A stretch of 10,086 nucleotides of DNA from assembly GCA_003024985.2 (NCBI GenBank), contig PXIH01S0031410.1; one strand, given 5' to 3'. This DNA is from Euperipatoides rowelli. Its lineage: Eukaryota > Onychophora > Udeonychophora > Euonychophora > Peripatopsidae. The notes below the pieces were generated by a model that saw only the letters and a program-made list of their open reading frames with translations, had not been told where the DNA came from and did no database searches. Shown piece after piece: positions 1-7,755 of this stretch (the first letter of the stretch is position 1; each line of letters starts with the position of its first letter). Position numbers and translations under genes: made by a program.

Positions 1-690
1 TATATATATAAACAATGCCATTTTAATTTTACTATCCATGAAGCTGTCATTATTTTTATGTTTATTTTTAATAGTCCATCTGTTAGTTGCTTGTTGGTGT
101 TTACTATGATTTCTATTGAACCTATACCAGCAATTCTTTGCTACATGTCCTTCTTTACGACATATGTAACATTCTCTTTTCTTAAAACTATTTAAGTTTT
201 TCATCTACCATTTGCTCTGAACGTGATATTTTTTCTGAGGTAAATGTTTTTTATCTTCCACTCAGCTGTCCTCTTGTTTTATGTACTGGTTCAAATCTAG
301 CTCTCTCTAGTTCTCAAAACTATCATAATATTCTCTTGCTACGGATATATCCCACATACTACATAGAATACAACCTCTAGAGTGGCGGCCTGTCTTCCAA
401 GTAAATTTATTTTTGATACTATGTTTCTAGCTTTAGCAATATAGTTGTACACAGACTCCATTGCCTTCATTTTTAATTCATTTTTAGTAGCTAAATCATA
501 TTTTTTTTCTTCAGGAATATCTTTTTGTATAATTACATCATAGTCTTTTTCCATGCAATATTGATTTCTTTTAATAGACCACATCAGGTCATTTTCTCCA
601 ATAATTCCAATTGTTTAAAATGTGCATTTAATTGTCTCCATTCATTTTTAAAAGATTTCCAAATATTTATTTCACTAGAAATTAAAAAGT
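1..690 (-). pseudogene. decayed Ty1/copia retrotransposon gag (nucleocapsid end)
   Basis: Seen: the minus strand is open from 204 to the window edge and contains a perfect CCHC zinc knuckle at 171-130 (C-YI-C-RKEG-H-VAKN-C), followed by a basic stretch rich in Asn, Lys, Arg and His. A second open piece (584-342) includes YNYIAKARNIVSKINLLG and then a VVFYVVCGI stretch. A third piece around 690-600 reads in another frame (WRQLNAHFKQLELLEKM). Between them are frameshifts and stops, e.g. TAG at 341-339 and TAG at 207-205, so the gene is dead. Known: Ty1/copia Gag has a helical region, then an EYI..AR..V.KL-type segment, then one CCHC knuckle that binds genomic RNA; protease, integrase and RT follow. 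Those would lie left of position 1. Inference: a truncated, internally deleted copy. No LTR or primer-binding site was recognised to its right. The knuckle is near certain; assignment to copia rather than another LTR family is likely. Confidence 0.75.
130..171 (-). other. CCHC zinc knuckle within the gag remnant
   Basis: Fourteen codons with C-X2-C-X4-H-X4-C spacing (CYICRKEGHVAKNC), flanked by KKRE before and WYRFNRNHSKH after. This is the retroviral-type nucleocapsid zinc knuckle, and it is the strongest single piece of evidence for a retrotransposon here. Confidence 0.9.
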
Positions 691-1710
691 TAACAAGAAA
701 TTATTGGCAAATATTTTTTAATAGTATCCTAGCAACTGGAAACACCGACTAATGAATTATTATTATTTTTTTTTAAAATTAATTCGACTAATTTCTAGCT
801 AACATTTGTTGTCCATTTATAGGGAAACATGTACACTAGAAAATCTTTTATAGCCACGATTTTAAAATATAAAATGTTTCATGTTATATTTAAATCATGT
901 ACTGAATAATCAGTATATGATTTAAATATGACATGAATATTAACAAACATACAGTAACTATAACAGAATAATTACAACATTGAAATACAAGTTTCTTACA
1001 TAGTATTTTGCTTCTGCTACCAATATTACATTCCATGAGATATAAACTTTATTAATAATATTTCCGCTAAATAATATATCCAATACTGATCTACTTACAC
1101 AATATTACATTGCTTAATAAATAAAAAATCCATTTAAATAAATTATAATCCATTAATAATACTTTCCATGACAGATATCTCTAGTTAACATAGTGTTACG
1201 TTCACGTTTCTACTAACTCTCTAACTATATTACATTATGTATAATTATAACACATATATAACTATAATAAAGTCAGGACATATAGCACCCCTATAATAGA
1301 AAGCTAATTTAAAATATACCTAGGAAATTGGAAAATGTCTAATAGGCACACAAGTCTAACTAGGAGGATCCTAAATATTTGTAGTAAAGTATTTTTGCCC
1401 CTCTAATCCCCCTCCCACAAGGTTTTCCTTCTAAAGGCATAAATAGAGTTATAAAACAATCTGACCACTATGTGCACAGCAGTATAAATAATGACCATTG
1501 TTCATAGAAAATTAATTATTCTGAAAATAATAACAAAACCCCNAAAATCAAACCCCTCTGATGTCATACAAAGGAACACAACAAACATTAAAAAATTAAT
1601 GGCTACAATCATATGCATGCTTATTAGGTCATTTTATTAAAAATATTGCATTATGTACTTTTTTTTTAACTGCAATACAATCATAATTTTAGATGTTATC
1701 TTTAATACAA
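691..1710. other. AT-rich non-coding stretch
   Basis: No ORF of note and no recognisable protein on either strand. It holds one strong palindrome (880-935), several short poly-A/T runs and an ambiguous base at 1543. If the gag remnant were complete, the element's 5' leader and LTR would fall here, but I see no primer-binding site or paired terminal repeat. A mildly less AT-rich patch (about 1260-1560) contains small C runs and no clear feature. Confidence 0.5.
880..935. repeat. 26-bp inverted repeat with 4-nt loop
   Basis: Arms 880-905 and 910-935 flank the loop ATAA. They match at 24 of 26 positions. In an RNA read from the plus strand both mismatches become G.U wobbles (arm positions 6 and 20), giving a fully paired stem; read from the minus strand they are A.C mismatches. 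It could be the remains of a palindromic MITE or a cruciform-forming sequence. The loop is short for a microRNA precursor. Confidence 0.8.
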
Positions 1711-1832
1711 ATTATTATTAGTACCGTAGTATTAATAGTATTATTATTATTAGGTGAAGTAGTAGTAAAAGTAGTAGTAATAGTAGCACCTTCACCAGCA
1801 CCACCACCATCATCATCATTATTATTATTATT
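1711..1832. repeat. compound trinucleotide microsatellite
   Basis: Imperfect triplet repeats run through ATT, AGT, CACC/ACC, ATC and back to ATT. The right end is ordered: about three ACC units, then four ATC, then five ATT. Each step is a C-to-T transition of the previous unit. On the minus strand a frame stays open from 1847 to a TAA at 1691-1689 and would read Asn5-Asp3-Gly3, then a Thr-rich stretch. That looks like a by-product of the triplet period. Confidence 0.85.
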
Positions 1833-2009
1833 GCATTTATTATCAAACTAGAAGAATATAAACAAAGGTAGATAGTTGGGAAGTTATTTTAAGATCCTAG
1901 CCCAGCTCTTGTTATGGATCTTAATTACAGAAAATTTTAAATGATTTTAAAATTTATAATTAAAATAAAAGATTAAATGAATATCATATGTATATATGTG
2001 AAAATAAAA
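1833..2009. other. AT-rich spacer after the LINE stop codon
   Basis: This is downstream (minus sense) of the LINE ORF. It probably includes its 3' UTR and tail, but no clear poly-A, tail repeat or target-site duplication can be defined. Confidence 0.4.
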
Positions 2010-2402
2010 TTAAAAACTTTGATAATATTTATTTATATTTCTTATTAGTTCTGGCATAGCAGATTTGTTGTACCTGCTCGTTCTAATATAGCCTACTCTA
2101 AAAAAAATACCATCAAATCTTCTGGTATTATAAATATGTATCTTGTTGCATATTTTAGGGAGAAATAATTTAAATTGTTCATTGAAAGGGATAGCAAACA
2201 TATGGGTTAATATTTTTCTTCTGTTTTCAAGAGGAGGGAGATTCACAAATTCTAGAGCAAGTTGATAATTTATCTATTCATTACCAAGAATGATTAGATC
2301 TGCACGTACTGCATTTGGATGAGTTCTAGATTTTAATAAGGTTTTTGTAAGATAACCAGACCATAGAGCAGTGCAAAAATGACAACAATAATTTAAAATA
2401 TA
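2010..2402 (-). pseudogene. LINE (non-LTR retrotransposon) RT ORF, C-terminal tail
   Basis: Seen: one minus-strand frame of 131 codons from 2402 to a TAA at 2012-2010, broken only by an in-frame TAG at 2276-2274. The order of motifs is typical of the end of a LINE ORF2: TALWSGYLTKTL, then AVRADLIILG, then INYQLALEFV, then LPPLENRRKILTHMFA, and a C-terminal RTSRYNKSAMPELIRNIN. Known: many non-LTR RTs end with an LW.SGLT..L segment, a Q.RA.R.ILG helix, a Y..AL..L.LP.L..RR..L...FA block and a final RY..S..P...R..N. Inference: a 5'-truncated insertion; the catalytic FADD region is absent. The clade (CR1, I/Nimb, Jockey or other) cannot be set. The single internal stop suggests a fairly young or mildly decayed copy. 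It is sense-oriented relative to the myosin gene. Confidence 0.7.
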
Positions 2403-2858
2403 TTATTCTATCAACTTCACCTTTCAATTCTTTTCTGCTTTTACAGGAATCTGTTAATGGCAAAAAAAAAAAAACACATTTATGGTGTTTTGATTTCAAT
2501 CTCGTGAAAATAAGCTTGCTTTCTTTATGGTCAAGGTTTGAATGCTAAAGGAAGAAGTTGGGGTACTAGCATTAAGCTAGGCGGTGAGGGAACACCCCAA
2601 AACATATTTGATTTTAAAGAGATCTCTCTCATTCCAAAATTAAAATTGCCAAGAGGTAAATTGCTTATGTGAGGATATTCAAAATATGACTGTTAGACAA
2701 TATCATGAGACCTTTATTTTCCTAAACCGCAAACCTTCATATAAACTGATTTAAAATAATTGGATCAGCAACAAAGCTTTTGGTCTTTGCAATTCTTGTC
2801 ACTGTAGGCTATTTGAGGTCAAGGACTAGCTATCAAATCTTTATATCCAATGGATTTG
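2403..2858. other. unassigned stretch between LINE tail and repeat copy A
   Basis: Immediately upstream of the LINE frame, stops occur in all minus frames, so the element appears truncated here. Between about 2500 and 2660 the sequence is less AT-rich. It holds a 33-codon minus-strand ORF (2632-2531), Leu/Pro-rich, with no recognised family. A TAATGGC followed by a run of 13 A lies at 2455-2473; the same motif recurs at 9439-9459. No confident gene. Confidence 0.4.
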
Positions 2859-2967
2859 GAGCCTTTCCAGGTTTAAAGAAAAAACAAAATCCCCTAGACA
2901 AATTAAGCCAGATGCTCCATATCCCTCATGTTTCCTCTCCATGCAAGTGTTGTTTGTGGCCATTATT
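2859..2967. repeat. direct repeat, copy A (109 bp)
   Basis: Runs from GAGCCTTTCCAGG to GTGGCCATTATT. It is closely matched by copy B at 3195-3317: only a handful of substitutions over the right-hand 80 bp, and 14 bp shorter in the A-rich left part. Flanks do not match, so the unit is defined by the similarity itself. Family unknown. A plus-strand reading frame runs through it (2780-3061), but copy B does not preserve that frame, which argues against a coding role. Confidence 0.85.
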
Positions 2968-3194
2968 ATGTGTGGAGAGGTGGGAACATATTGTAAATTT
3001 TACAGACTTTGAAATAAATAGGTCTACTAACAATTCATTTCTTCTTCCAGTTGTTTTTTAATCCACTTTATTAAGTACTTAATCTTTTTTTTGCTTTAAC
3101 AGCTAATTTTGAATCATTGTAATAGTAAAAGTTTAAAGCTAGGAATATCCTAAAATGTCATTAAGCTAAATCTATTAAATATACAATATATTTT

Positions 3195-3317
3195 GAGCCT
3201 TTGCAGGTTTAAAGAAAAAAGAAAAGTGAAAGAACAATATTCCCTAGACAAATTAAGTCAGATGCTCCAAACCCCTCATGTTTCCTCTCCATGCAAGTGT
3301 TGTTTGTGGCCATTATT
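3195..3317. repeat. direct repeat, copy B (123 bp)
   Basis: Second copy of the unit at 2859-2967, in the same orientation, with starts 336 bp apart. It carries 14 extra A/G-rich bases near its left third. The block with CCCTAGACAAATTAAG and the block TTTCCTCTCCATGCAAGTG are nearly identical in both. This is either two insertions of one dispersed element or a local duplication that later diverged. Confidence 0.85.
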
Positions 3318-3880
3318 TGATTTGCCTTGCTGAATAAACCTTTTATATAACTCAATCCCCCAACCCTATTTTTTAATATCATTATCATCATCTCTTTGAT
3401 TTTCATTTGAATTATTAGCATCACCATCACAAGCTAATTAATAAGGATTTGTCTCTTAATTTGTCTGACTGTATTCTATTTTTTTCATTTTTGTTTAATT
3501 AATAAATATCATTAGAATAAAGTTGACTCCGTTTATTAATCTAAAAATTCGTTATTTATTTNAAAAAAAAGTGTTTAAATAAGACTCTAAAAATAAAGTT
3601 ATGAAAACATTTAAACAAATCTAATCCTAAAAATAAAAGTGTAGGATATTAAAACAGAAAATAAAAATAAGACCAATAACTAAAAAGTAAAATAAGGAGA
3701 GATAGTTAAAAAGTTAATTACCAGAATCAAAGTATTGATTCAGACAAGATTATATAATTAATTTAAAATTGGTGGAGAAAACAAGAAAGTGTACAAAAAT
3801 ACAGCAAAAAAAAAAAAAAAAACTTTAGATTAAAAAAAGGATAAACACAGAGTTCAACAGAAATTTAGAGTTAAAATAAC
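3318..3880. other. AT-rich stretch downstream of the last recognised myosin exon
   Basis: No exon recognised. It contains an imperfect ATC/ATT triplet patch (about 3366-3430; Asp/Asn-rich if read on the minus strand), an ambiguous base at 3562 and a 17-A run at 3806-3822. The myosin reading (minus) must continue with V-F after GRTK, but no acceptor followed by that reading was found here. Confidence 0.5.
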
Positions 3881-3992
3881 CTTTGTCCGCCCAAGTTTCC
3901 AGTTCTCTAAGCGCAACTTTTCTAATAAGGTCTTGCAATATTCCTTAGAGGCAGGGACCCGTTGATTCCATTTGAAAACTAAAATTGAATAT
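3881..3992 (-). CDS. myosin III-like motor, converter exon
   Basis: Seen: a 112-bp exon. The acceptor is TTTCAG ending at 3993 and the donor is AAG|GTTATT at 3880. The first base completes the split Arg codon left by the upstream exon, so the protein runs FLK-R-YSILVFKWNQRV. The exon ends at a codon boundary after KLGRTK. Known: in myosins this segment follows the SH1 helix and forms the converter; the conserved G(R/K)TKVF marks its end just before the lever arm. Here V-F would come from the next exon. Intermediate matches (RY..L.FKW, then a LLEKL..ENWKLGRTK helix) are as in unconventional myosins. The donor GTTATT is weaker than consensus. No stops and no frameshifts. An ordinary functional exon is the best reading. 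Confidence 0.88.
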
Positions 3993-4421
3993 CTGAAATT
4001 CAAAAAAATATTCATAAACTGATATGTAAAGTTAGATTTTAAAATGTAAGCAATATAGAATATTTACAGGTAAAAATTGAGGCTGAACTAAGTTCGGTAT
4101 ATAAAATAAATTTTATATATTTATTCAGATCAGAGGGATAGTGTATTGGTTTTCTAAATAAAATACCCCTCCTTTTGTTTACTGTGTTATTTTTATTATC
4201 TTGAACATTATTATCATTGCCAAACAAAGGATTGTTATTCTTACCATCTCCATTTAAAATGATGTGCTATAGTATAGTATCTTAATATATCATATGCAAC
4301 ATATAAATCATTTAATATATTCAATTTCAAAGCCATTTTCATTATCATCTTTCTTCTTCTTATAAATAGTAATTATTAATAGAAATACAATGTAAATGAT
4401 ATATTTTCTTTCATGTCATAC
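3993..4421 (-). other. myosin intron (429 bp)
   Basis: Begins GTATGA after the upstream exon and ends TTTCAG; it splits an Arg codon after its second base. A minus-strand frame (4266-4039, 75 codons) stays open inside it. The frame starts Asn/Asp-rich and contains FRKPIHYPSDL, with no recognised family. Because the exons on either side join perfectly without it, it is probably chance or a low-complexity patch. Confidence 0.8.
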
Positions 4422-4571
4422 CTCTTAAGGAATTCTCCATATGGGATGCGATGCGAAAAGCCTTGACGTCTAATACGTGTTGTTTCCAACACACCTGTAT
4501 AGCGAAGCTGAACAATTACTTTGGCAGCGCTGAAATGACCAGGAACTTTTTCATCATTAGGTTTAATACAT
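4422..4571 (-). CDS. myosin III-like motor, SH2/SH1 helix exon
   Basis: Seen: a 150-bp exon with a textbook acceptor (long T tract, then TTTCTTCTAG) and donor AG|GTATGA. It reads 49 whole codons plus split Arg codons at each end. The order is [13 protein letters not shown], then [18 protein letters not shown], then [11 protein letters not shown]. Known: (R)CIKPN and QLR..GVLE..RIRR.GF are diagnostic of the myosin motor, covering the SH2/SH1 region that couples ATPase state to the converter. The two reactive cysteines of muscle myosin (after QLR and after RI) are Tyr and Arg here, as is usual in unconventional myosins. RRQGFSHRI is typical of class III. Class XVI or another related class is less likely. 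This is the clearest host exon in the window. Confidence 0.95.
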
Positions 4572-5179
4572 CTAGAAGAAACAAAAAAAAAAATTGTAAC
4601 AAACCTATTTGATGTATCACCATATAATGTACAAAGTTAAGGGGAAAGAAGTTAGGGAATGGAGATAAGGAATAGATCAAAGGGAACAATAATATAATTA
4701 ATCCACTGTAAATGAATAGAATATTAATTGTAAAAGAAGTATATAAAAATAAGTAATGAATGTAATACAATTTATATGGAAATATTTAATTGCTTAAACA
4801 TAGTGAAGAAAGGAAAACAAACATTGGAATTCCTAAACCTATTCATAATATTACATAAATAGTTAATCCTTAAGCATAGCTCAACAGGAATAAACTAATT
4901 AATTTTAGTGCCAAATGTTGCAGCAATATTTTTTTTTAATGAAACTGCTGACCAATATAAGAGGGCATCAATGTGTATGATAAGACAATGTTCTAGAGTG
5001 TGCAGAAGAGAACGAAGAAGAAAATGTGGGGTAAAAAAGAATTGCCAAAAACAATCAAAGATTCTGAACAGGTTTGTCACTGTCAAAAAATATATATCAG
5101 TTCAATTGCTCTTTTTCCCTCTGCACTCTTTCAGATTATTAATGAAGGCATATATATCTAAATTACCAAGCAACTAATA

Positions 5180-5325
5180 AAATGGGATGACCGAGCTAAC
5201 TCTCTGAGTCAATGCAAAAGAATAATGGCTTTACTTTGTGCCGCAGAAATGAGAAACCCACCAGGATCAGTCAGCTGTACCACTACCACATCAATCCTGT
5301 AGCCAGGTAGGCAATAACCTTCTTA
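5180..5325. repeat. GC-richer island of unknown origin
   Basis: It stands out sharply from the intron around it. On the minus strand it stays open for about 36 codons (CLPGYRIDVVVVQLTDPGGF, then LISAAQSKAIILLH and a stop). The residue choice looks protein-like, yet no family is recognised and there are no splice signals compatible with the myosin frame. Most likely a dispersed repeat or the remnant of a transposon ORF. Confidence 0.4.
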
Positions 5326-5620
5326 TCTTCAACCTATTAATTTTACTATAATCATGTTTGAATCTCTACTAAAACTATTCATTACCATACACTTTCCCTT
5401 GATTCAAATGAACATTTTGAACTTTAATAACTGCCAAAAGCTAAAATAATATTTACTTGTACGAACAACTCTTGCAATGATTGTATTACTTAAATATTTG
5501 TCATTATGGAATTGGTCAATACAATAAACTATCATAAACTTTTTTATATTATGTCTATTGTGAATTCCTTATAGAATACACCATAGCCTATTCTATGATT
5601 TATTCTTTTACCATCCTAAT

Positions 5621-5670
5621 TGCCTAGCGCTAACCCTCCTTAACGCTCATCCCGGGTTCAAATGGTAGTA
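5621..5670 (+). repeat. possible degenerate tRNA-derived SINE head
   Basis: A B-box-like GGGTTCAAAT (5654-5663; consensus GGTTCGANNC) lies 30 bases after TAGCGCTAACC (5625-5635), which is weakly A-box-like. The T stem does not pair, so it is not a functional tRNA. The patch is GC-rich against its surroundings. Tentative. Confidence 0.25.
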
Positions 5671-6418
5671 CCCCTATTATAGATTATAGAATTTTCATTT
5701 AAATTTTACAATATTCTTTATTGGCAATAAAATAAATTCACTAAAAATACATTAAAATTTTATTTCAGTTAATTCAGTCGAGTCCAGTTCTATTCAAGGC
5801 AAAAGTAAATCTAGTAAAACATAACTATGGAAAATAGAATTTAGAGGAATGTGGACAATGGTCAGGAATGTTGTTTCGATGCTATGTTAAAATATCTACA
5901 GATGAACTTATTAGATATCAAACGGTAAATTCAAACACTAATACAAAGAACTAATTTCTAGCACCAGCAAGACTTTTTTTTATTTTAAAAATTTTGCTGT
6001 GTGCATTTGAGCTTTTCAAAACAAAATAAAAAGAAGTCAATTTAAATCTTACCAAACTCAAAAGAAACAAAAGCTAGTCATATTAAATCAAGTTTTCAGC
6101 AAGACTTTTATTTGTTTAAATAATGACCGTCAATGGAATTGTAAAAGAATTTGAAAAAATATAATGAACGAAATCAACAAAATTGTTTATTTCTATTTTA
6201 GTATTAGAAGACTACTAACATTTTAGAGAAATATGCTTTCATGAAAATCTTACTGACATTTGTTCTGCAAATGTTATATTCAACATCTGACATCATAGAG
6301 AAATGTATATTTTACACATTATTATTATTGCTAGTAAAACCATTATTCATTGTGATTACCAAAAGTAGCAATAAGTTAATAAAAAAAATATCATACCGTA
6401 TTTAAAATAATCAAGATA

Positions 6419-6450
6419 CAGTAAAACCTCATATTAATGAATTCCCAAAA
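6419..6450 (+). repeat. pogo/Tigger-like terminal inverted repeat, single end
   Basis: A TA dinucleotide (6417-6418) is followed by CAGTAAAACCTC, resembling the CAGTAGAACCTC-type ends of pogo/Tigger DNA transposons, which insert at TA. The matching end (GAGGTTTTACTG followed by TA) was not found in the window, so this would be a lone end or a coincidence. Confidence 0.35.
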
Positions 6451-6629
6451 ATTAGAAAAATAAAAAAAAAAGACAAGAAATCAATAAAATCAAATAACTA
6501 ATTTGTCATAATAGTCTGTTTATCAAGATTTATATTTTAAGTTTTTAAAACCTATAATTTCAGNATATTTCAGTTATTAATAATTACATCTGATTGTATT
6601 TTGTAAAATAATATATACTGTATATTTAC

Positions 6630-6745
6630 CTAACAAAGTGTGGTGTTCCNGACACCATTTTTGTCAACAAATCCATCAGAGAGTACCGAAAATAAGTGGA
6701 CACCGTCTGCTGGGCCCTGGTTTGACTAGATAAACTAGAATTATT
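6630..6745 (-). CDS. myosin III-like motor, post-loop-2 exon
   Basis: Seen: a 116-bp exon with acceptor TTTTAATTCAG and donor AG|GTAAAT. It reads 38 codons plus two bases of a split Arg: a Ser/Asn/Gln-rich start (NNSSLSSQTRAQ), then QTVSTYFRYSLMDLLTKM and GTPHFVR. It joins in phase to CIKPN at 4571. Known: TVS..FR.SL..LL..M....PHFVRCIKPN is the lower 50-kDa segment just after actin-binding loop 2. FRYSLMDLL is especially typical of class III (NINAC/MYO3) myosins, which work in photoreceptors and actin protrusions and carry an N-terminal kinase. The kinase is not in this window. The single ambiguous base (6650) falls in the third position of a Ser codon (TCN) and does not change the protein. 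Confidence 0.93.
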
Positions 6746-6848
6746 CTGAATTAAAACAAGAAAATTAGATATAAATTAGAGCTATAAGATAAAGAAAGAA
6801 ATATGTTGCATGGAAATATGAAACAACATAGGTTTGTATGCTATTTTG

Positions 6849-6890
6849 TCAGCAAGCTATGAAGCTTGCTGATCTAATATGAATTAGATC
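6849..6890. repeat. two abutting hairpins with identical ATGA loops
   Basis: Stem 1 is 6849-6858 with 6863-6872 (TCAGCAAGCT / AGCTTGCTGA). Stem 2 is 6871-6878 with 6883-6890 (GATCTAAT / ATTAGATC). Both are perfect, both have ATGA as loop, and they share the GA at 6871-6872. Confidence 0.85.
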
Positions 6891-7233
6891 TCTATTGTTT
6901 TCTTACTCTTAATATGTTGAGAATGTCATAAGATTTACATTTCTATCTTAATTCAACTTTCTTAATCAGTAATTATTCATAAATGTGGCATTGGGGTGAT
7001 AAAGAAGTTGGGGAAAAAAAGATCCAGAATTTTTTTTTAATATGTGTGTGGAGTGACAACAAAGAAAAAAAGAATCATTCAAACTAAGCACAGAAAAATG
7101 TAAAAAAAAAAAACATGCCAAAATTTTTATGAATGTTTGAAAAAACATACTAGTAACATTATTACCATTAAAGAGCCATGTTAAATGCAACACCTTTTTT
7201 TTCAATATTTTTAGATGAAATCTTTTTTACACT

Positions 7234-7245
7234 CCCCCCCCCCCC
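7234..7245. repeat. poly-C run (12)
   Basis: Twelve consecutive C, exceptional for the local composition. It is likely to be length-variable and prone to sequencing error. Confidence 0.9.
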
Positions 7246-7755
7246 TCATAAAAATGTCTTACGTAAATTGTACAGTAAAAATGTCCTTGCAAGTTTAAGT
7301 TGTTGCGAGAGCTATATAATAATATATGCTACCTGTTCCGTAAAAATAATCAACACAAACAAGTTTGTATACTTAGTTCATTTATAACAATGAACTGGAA
7401 AAAAAAAAGATGTTTTTTATTTTTCTATCCTAGAATTCGAAATAATCTAGTACTCAATTAATTCTCTTAATTGGTTCTCAAAATTTTAAGCATTAAGCTG
7501 AATCATCCTTAATCAGAATTCAGAACCTAAATCCCATAAGAAGTTAACTTATACCATTTGAAATATTTTGGTATTACACTAATTTAAAACAGATAACAAT
7601 ATTATCATAGTTAATGCATGTTTTGTTTGGATCTTATAGATTTATCTATACACTAACTTTATATTGTTTGATTTTATTTGTTAATATTGGTTATAGTTGT
7701 AGGTAACATATTTGTATATTGCTATTATTCTTAAGACTAATGTAGAATGTCTTAC

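Larger units (their letters stand above)
4572..6629 (-). other. myosin intron (about 2.06 kb)
   Basis: Bounded by GTAAAT on the upstream side and the T-rich TTCTAG on the downstream side, between codons encoding FV-R and CIKPN, so no exon is missing inside. It is mostly AT-rich filler. It carries a GC-richer island (5180-5325), a weak tRNA/SINE-like patch (5621-5670), a pogo-like terminal motif (6419-6450) and an ambiguous base at 6564. Confidence 0.85.
6746..7755 (-). other. myosin intron (1,010 bp if the 7756-7799 exon is real)
   Basis: Ends TTCAG at 6746. It contains the two adjacent hairpins at 6849-6890 and a 12-C run at 7234-7245 inside an otherwise AT-rich sequence. The open frames seen here (for example 6966-7205 minus and 7178-7387 plus) are poly-A/T driven and show no protein signature. 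Confidence 0.55.

Noticed and set aside
880-935. microRNA precursor
   Set aside because: Four-nt loop and AT-only stem are unlike Drosha substrates; kept only as a hairpin.
2780-3061. 93-codon plus-strand ORF with CKCCLWPLLC
   Set aside because: Runs through repeat copy A; copy B does not keep the frame.
4516-4770. 84-codon minus-strand ORF overlapping the SH1/SH2 exon
   Set aside because: Wrong frame relative to the clear myosin exon; hydrophobic, T-rich composition typical of AT-rich intron sequence.
4895-5177. Overlapping open frames on both strands
   Set aside because: Opposite-strand shadows without any conserved motif or splice signals.
5160-5225. Minus-strand reading RELARSSHFIS, resembling the PHFVR end of a myosin exon
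   Set aside because: No GT donor in the required phase, an in-frame stop just upstream, and the true PHFVR exon is at 6630-6745.
5621-5670. Functional tRNA gene
   Set aside because: B-box-like motif present but the T stem does not pair and no acceptor stem or anticodon arm can be drawn.
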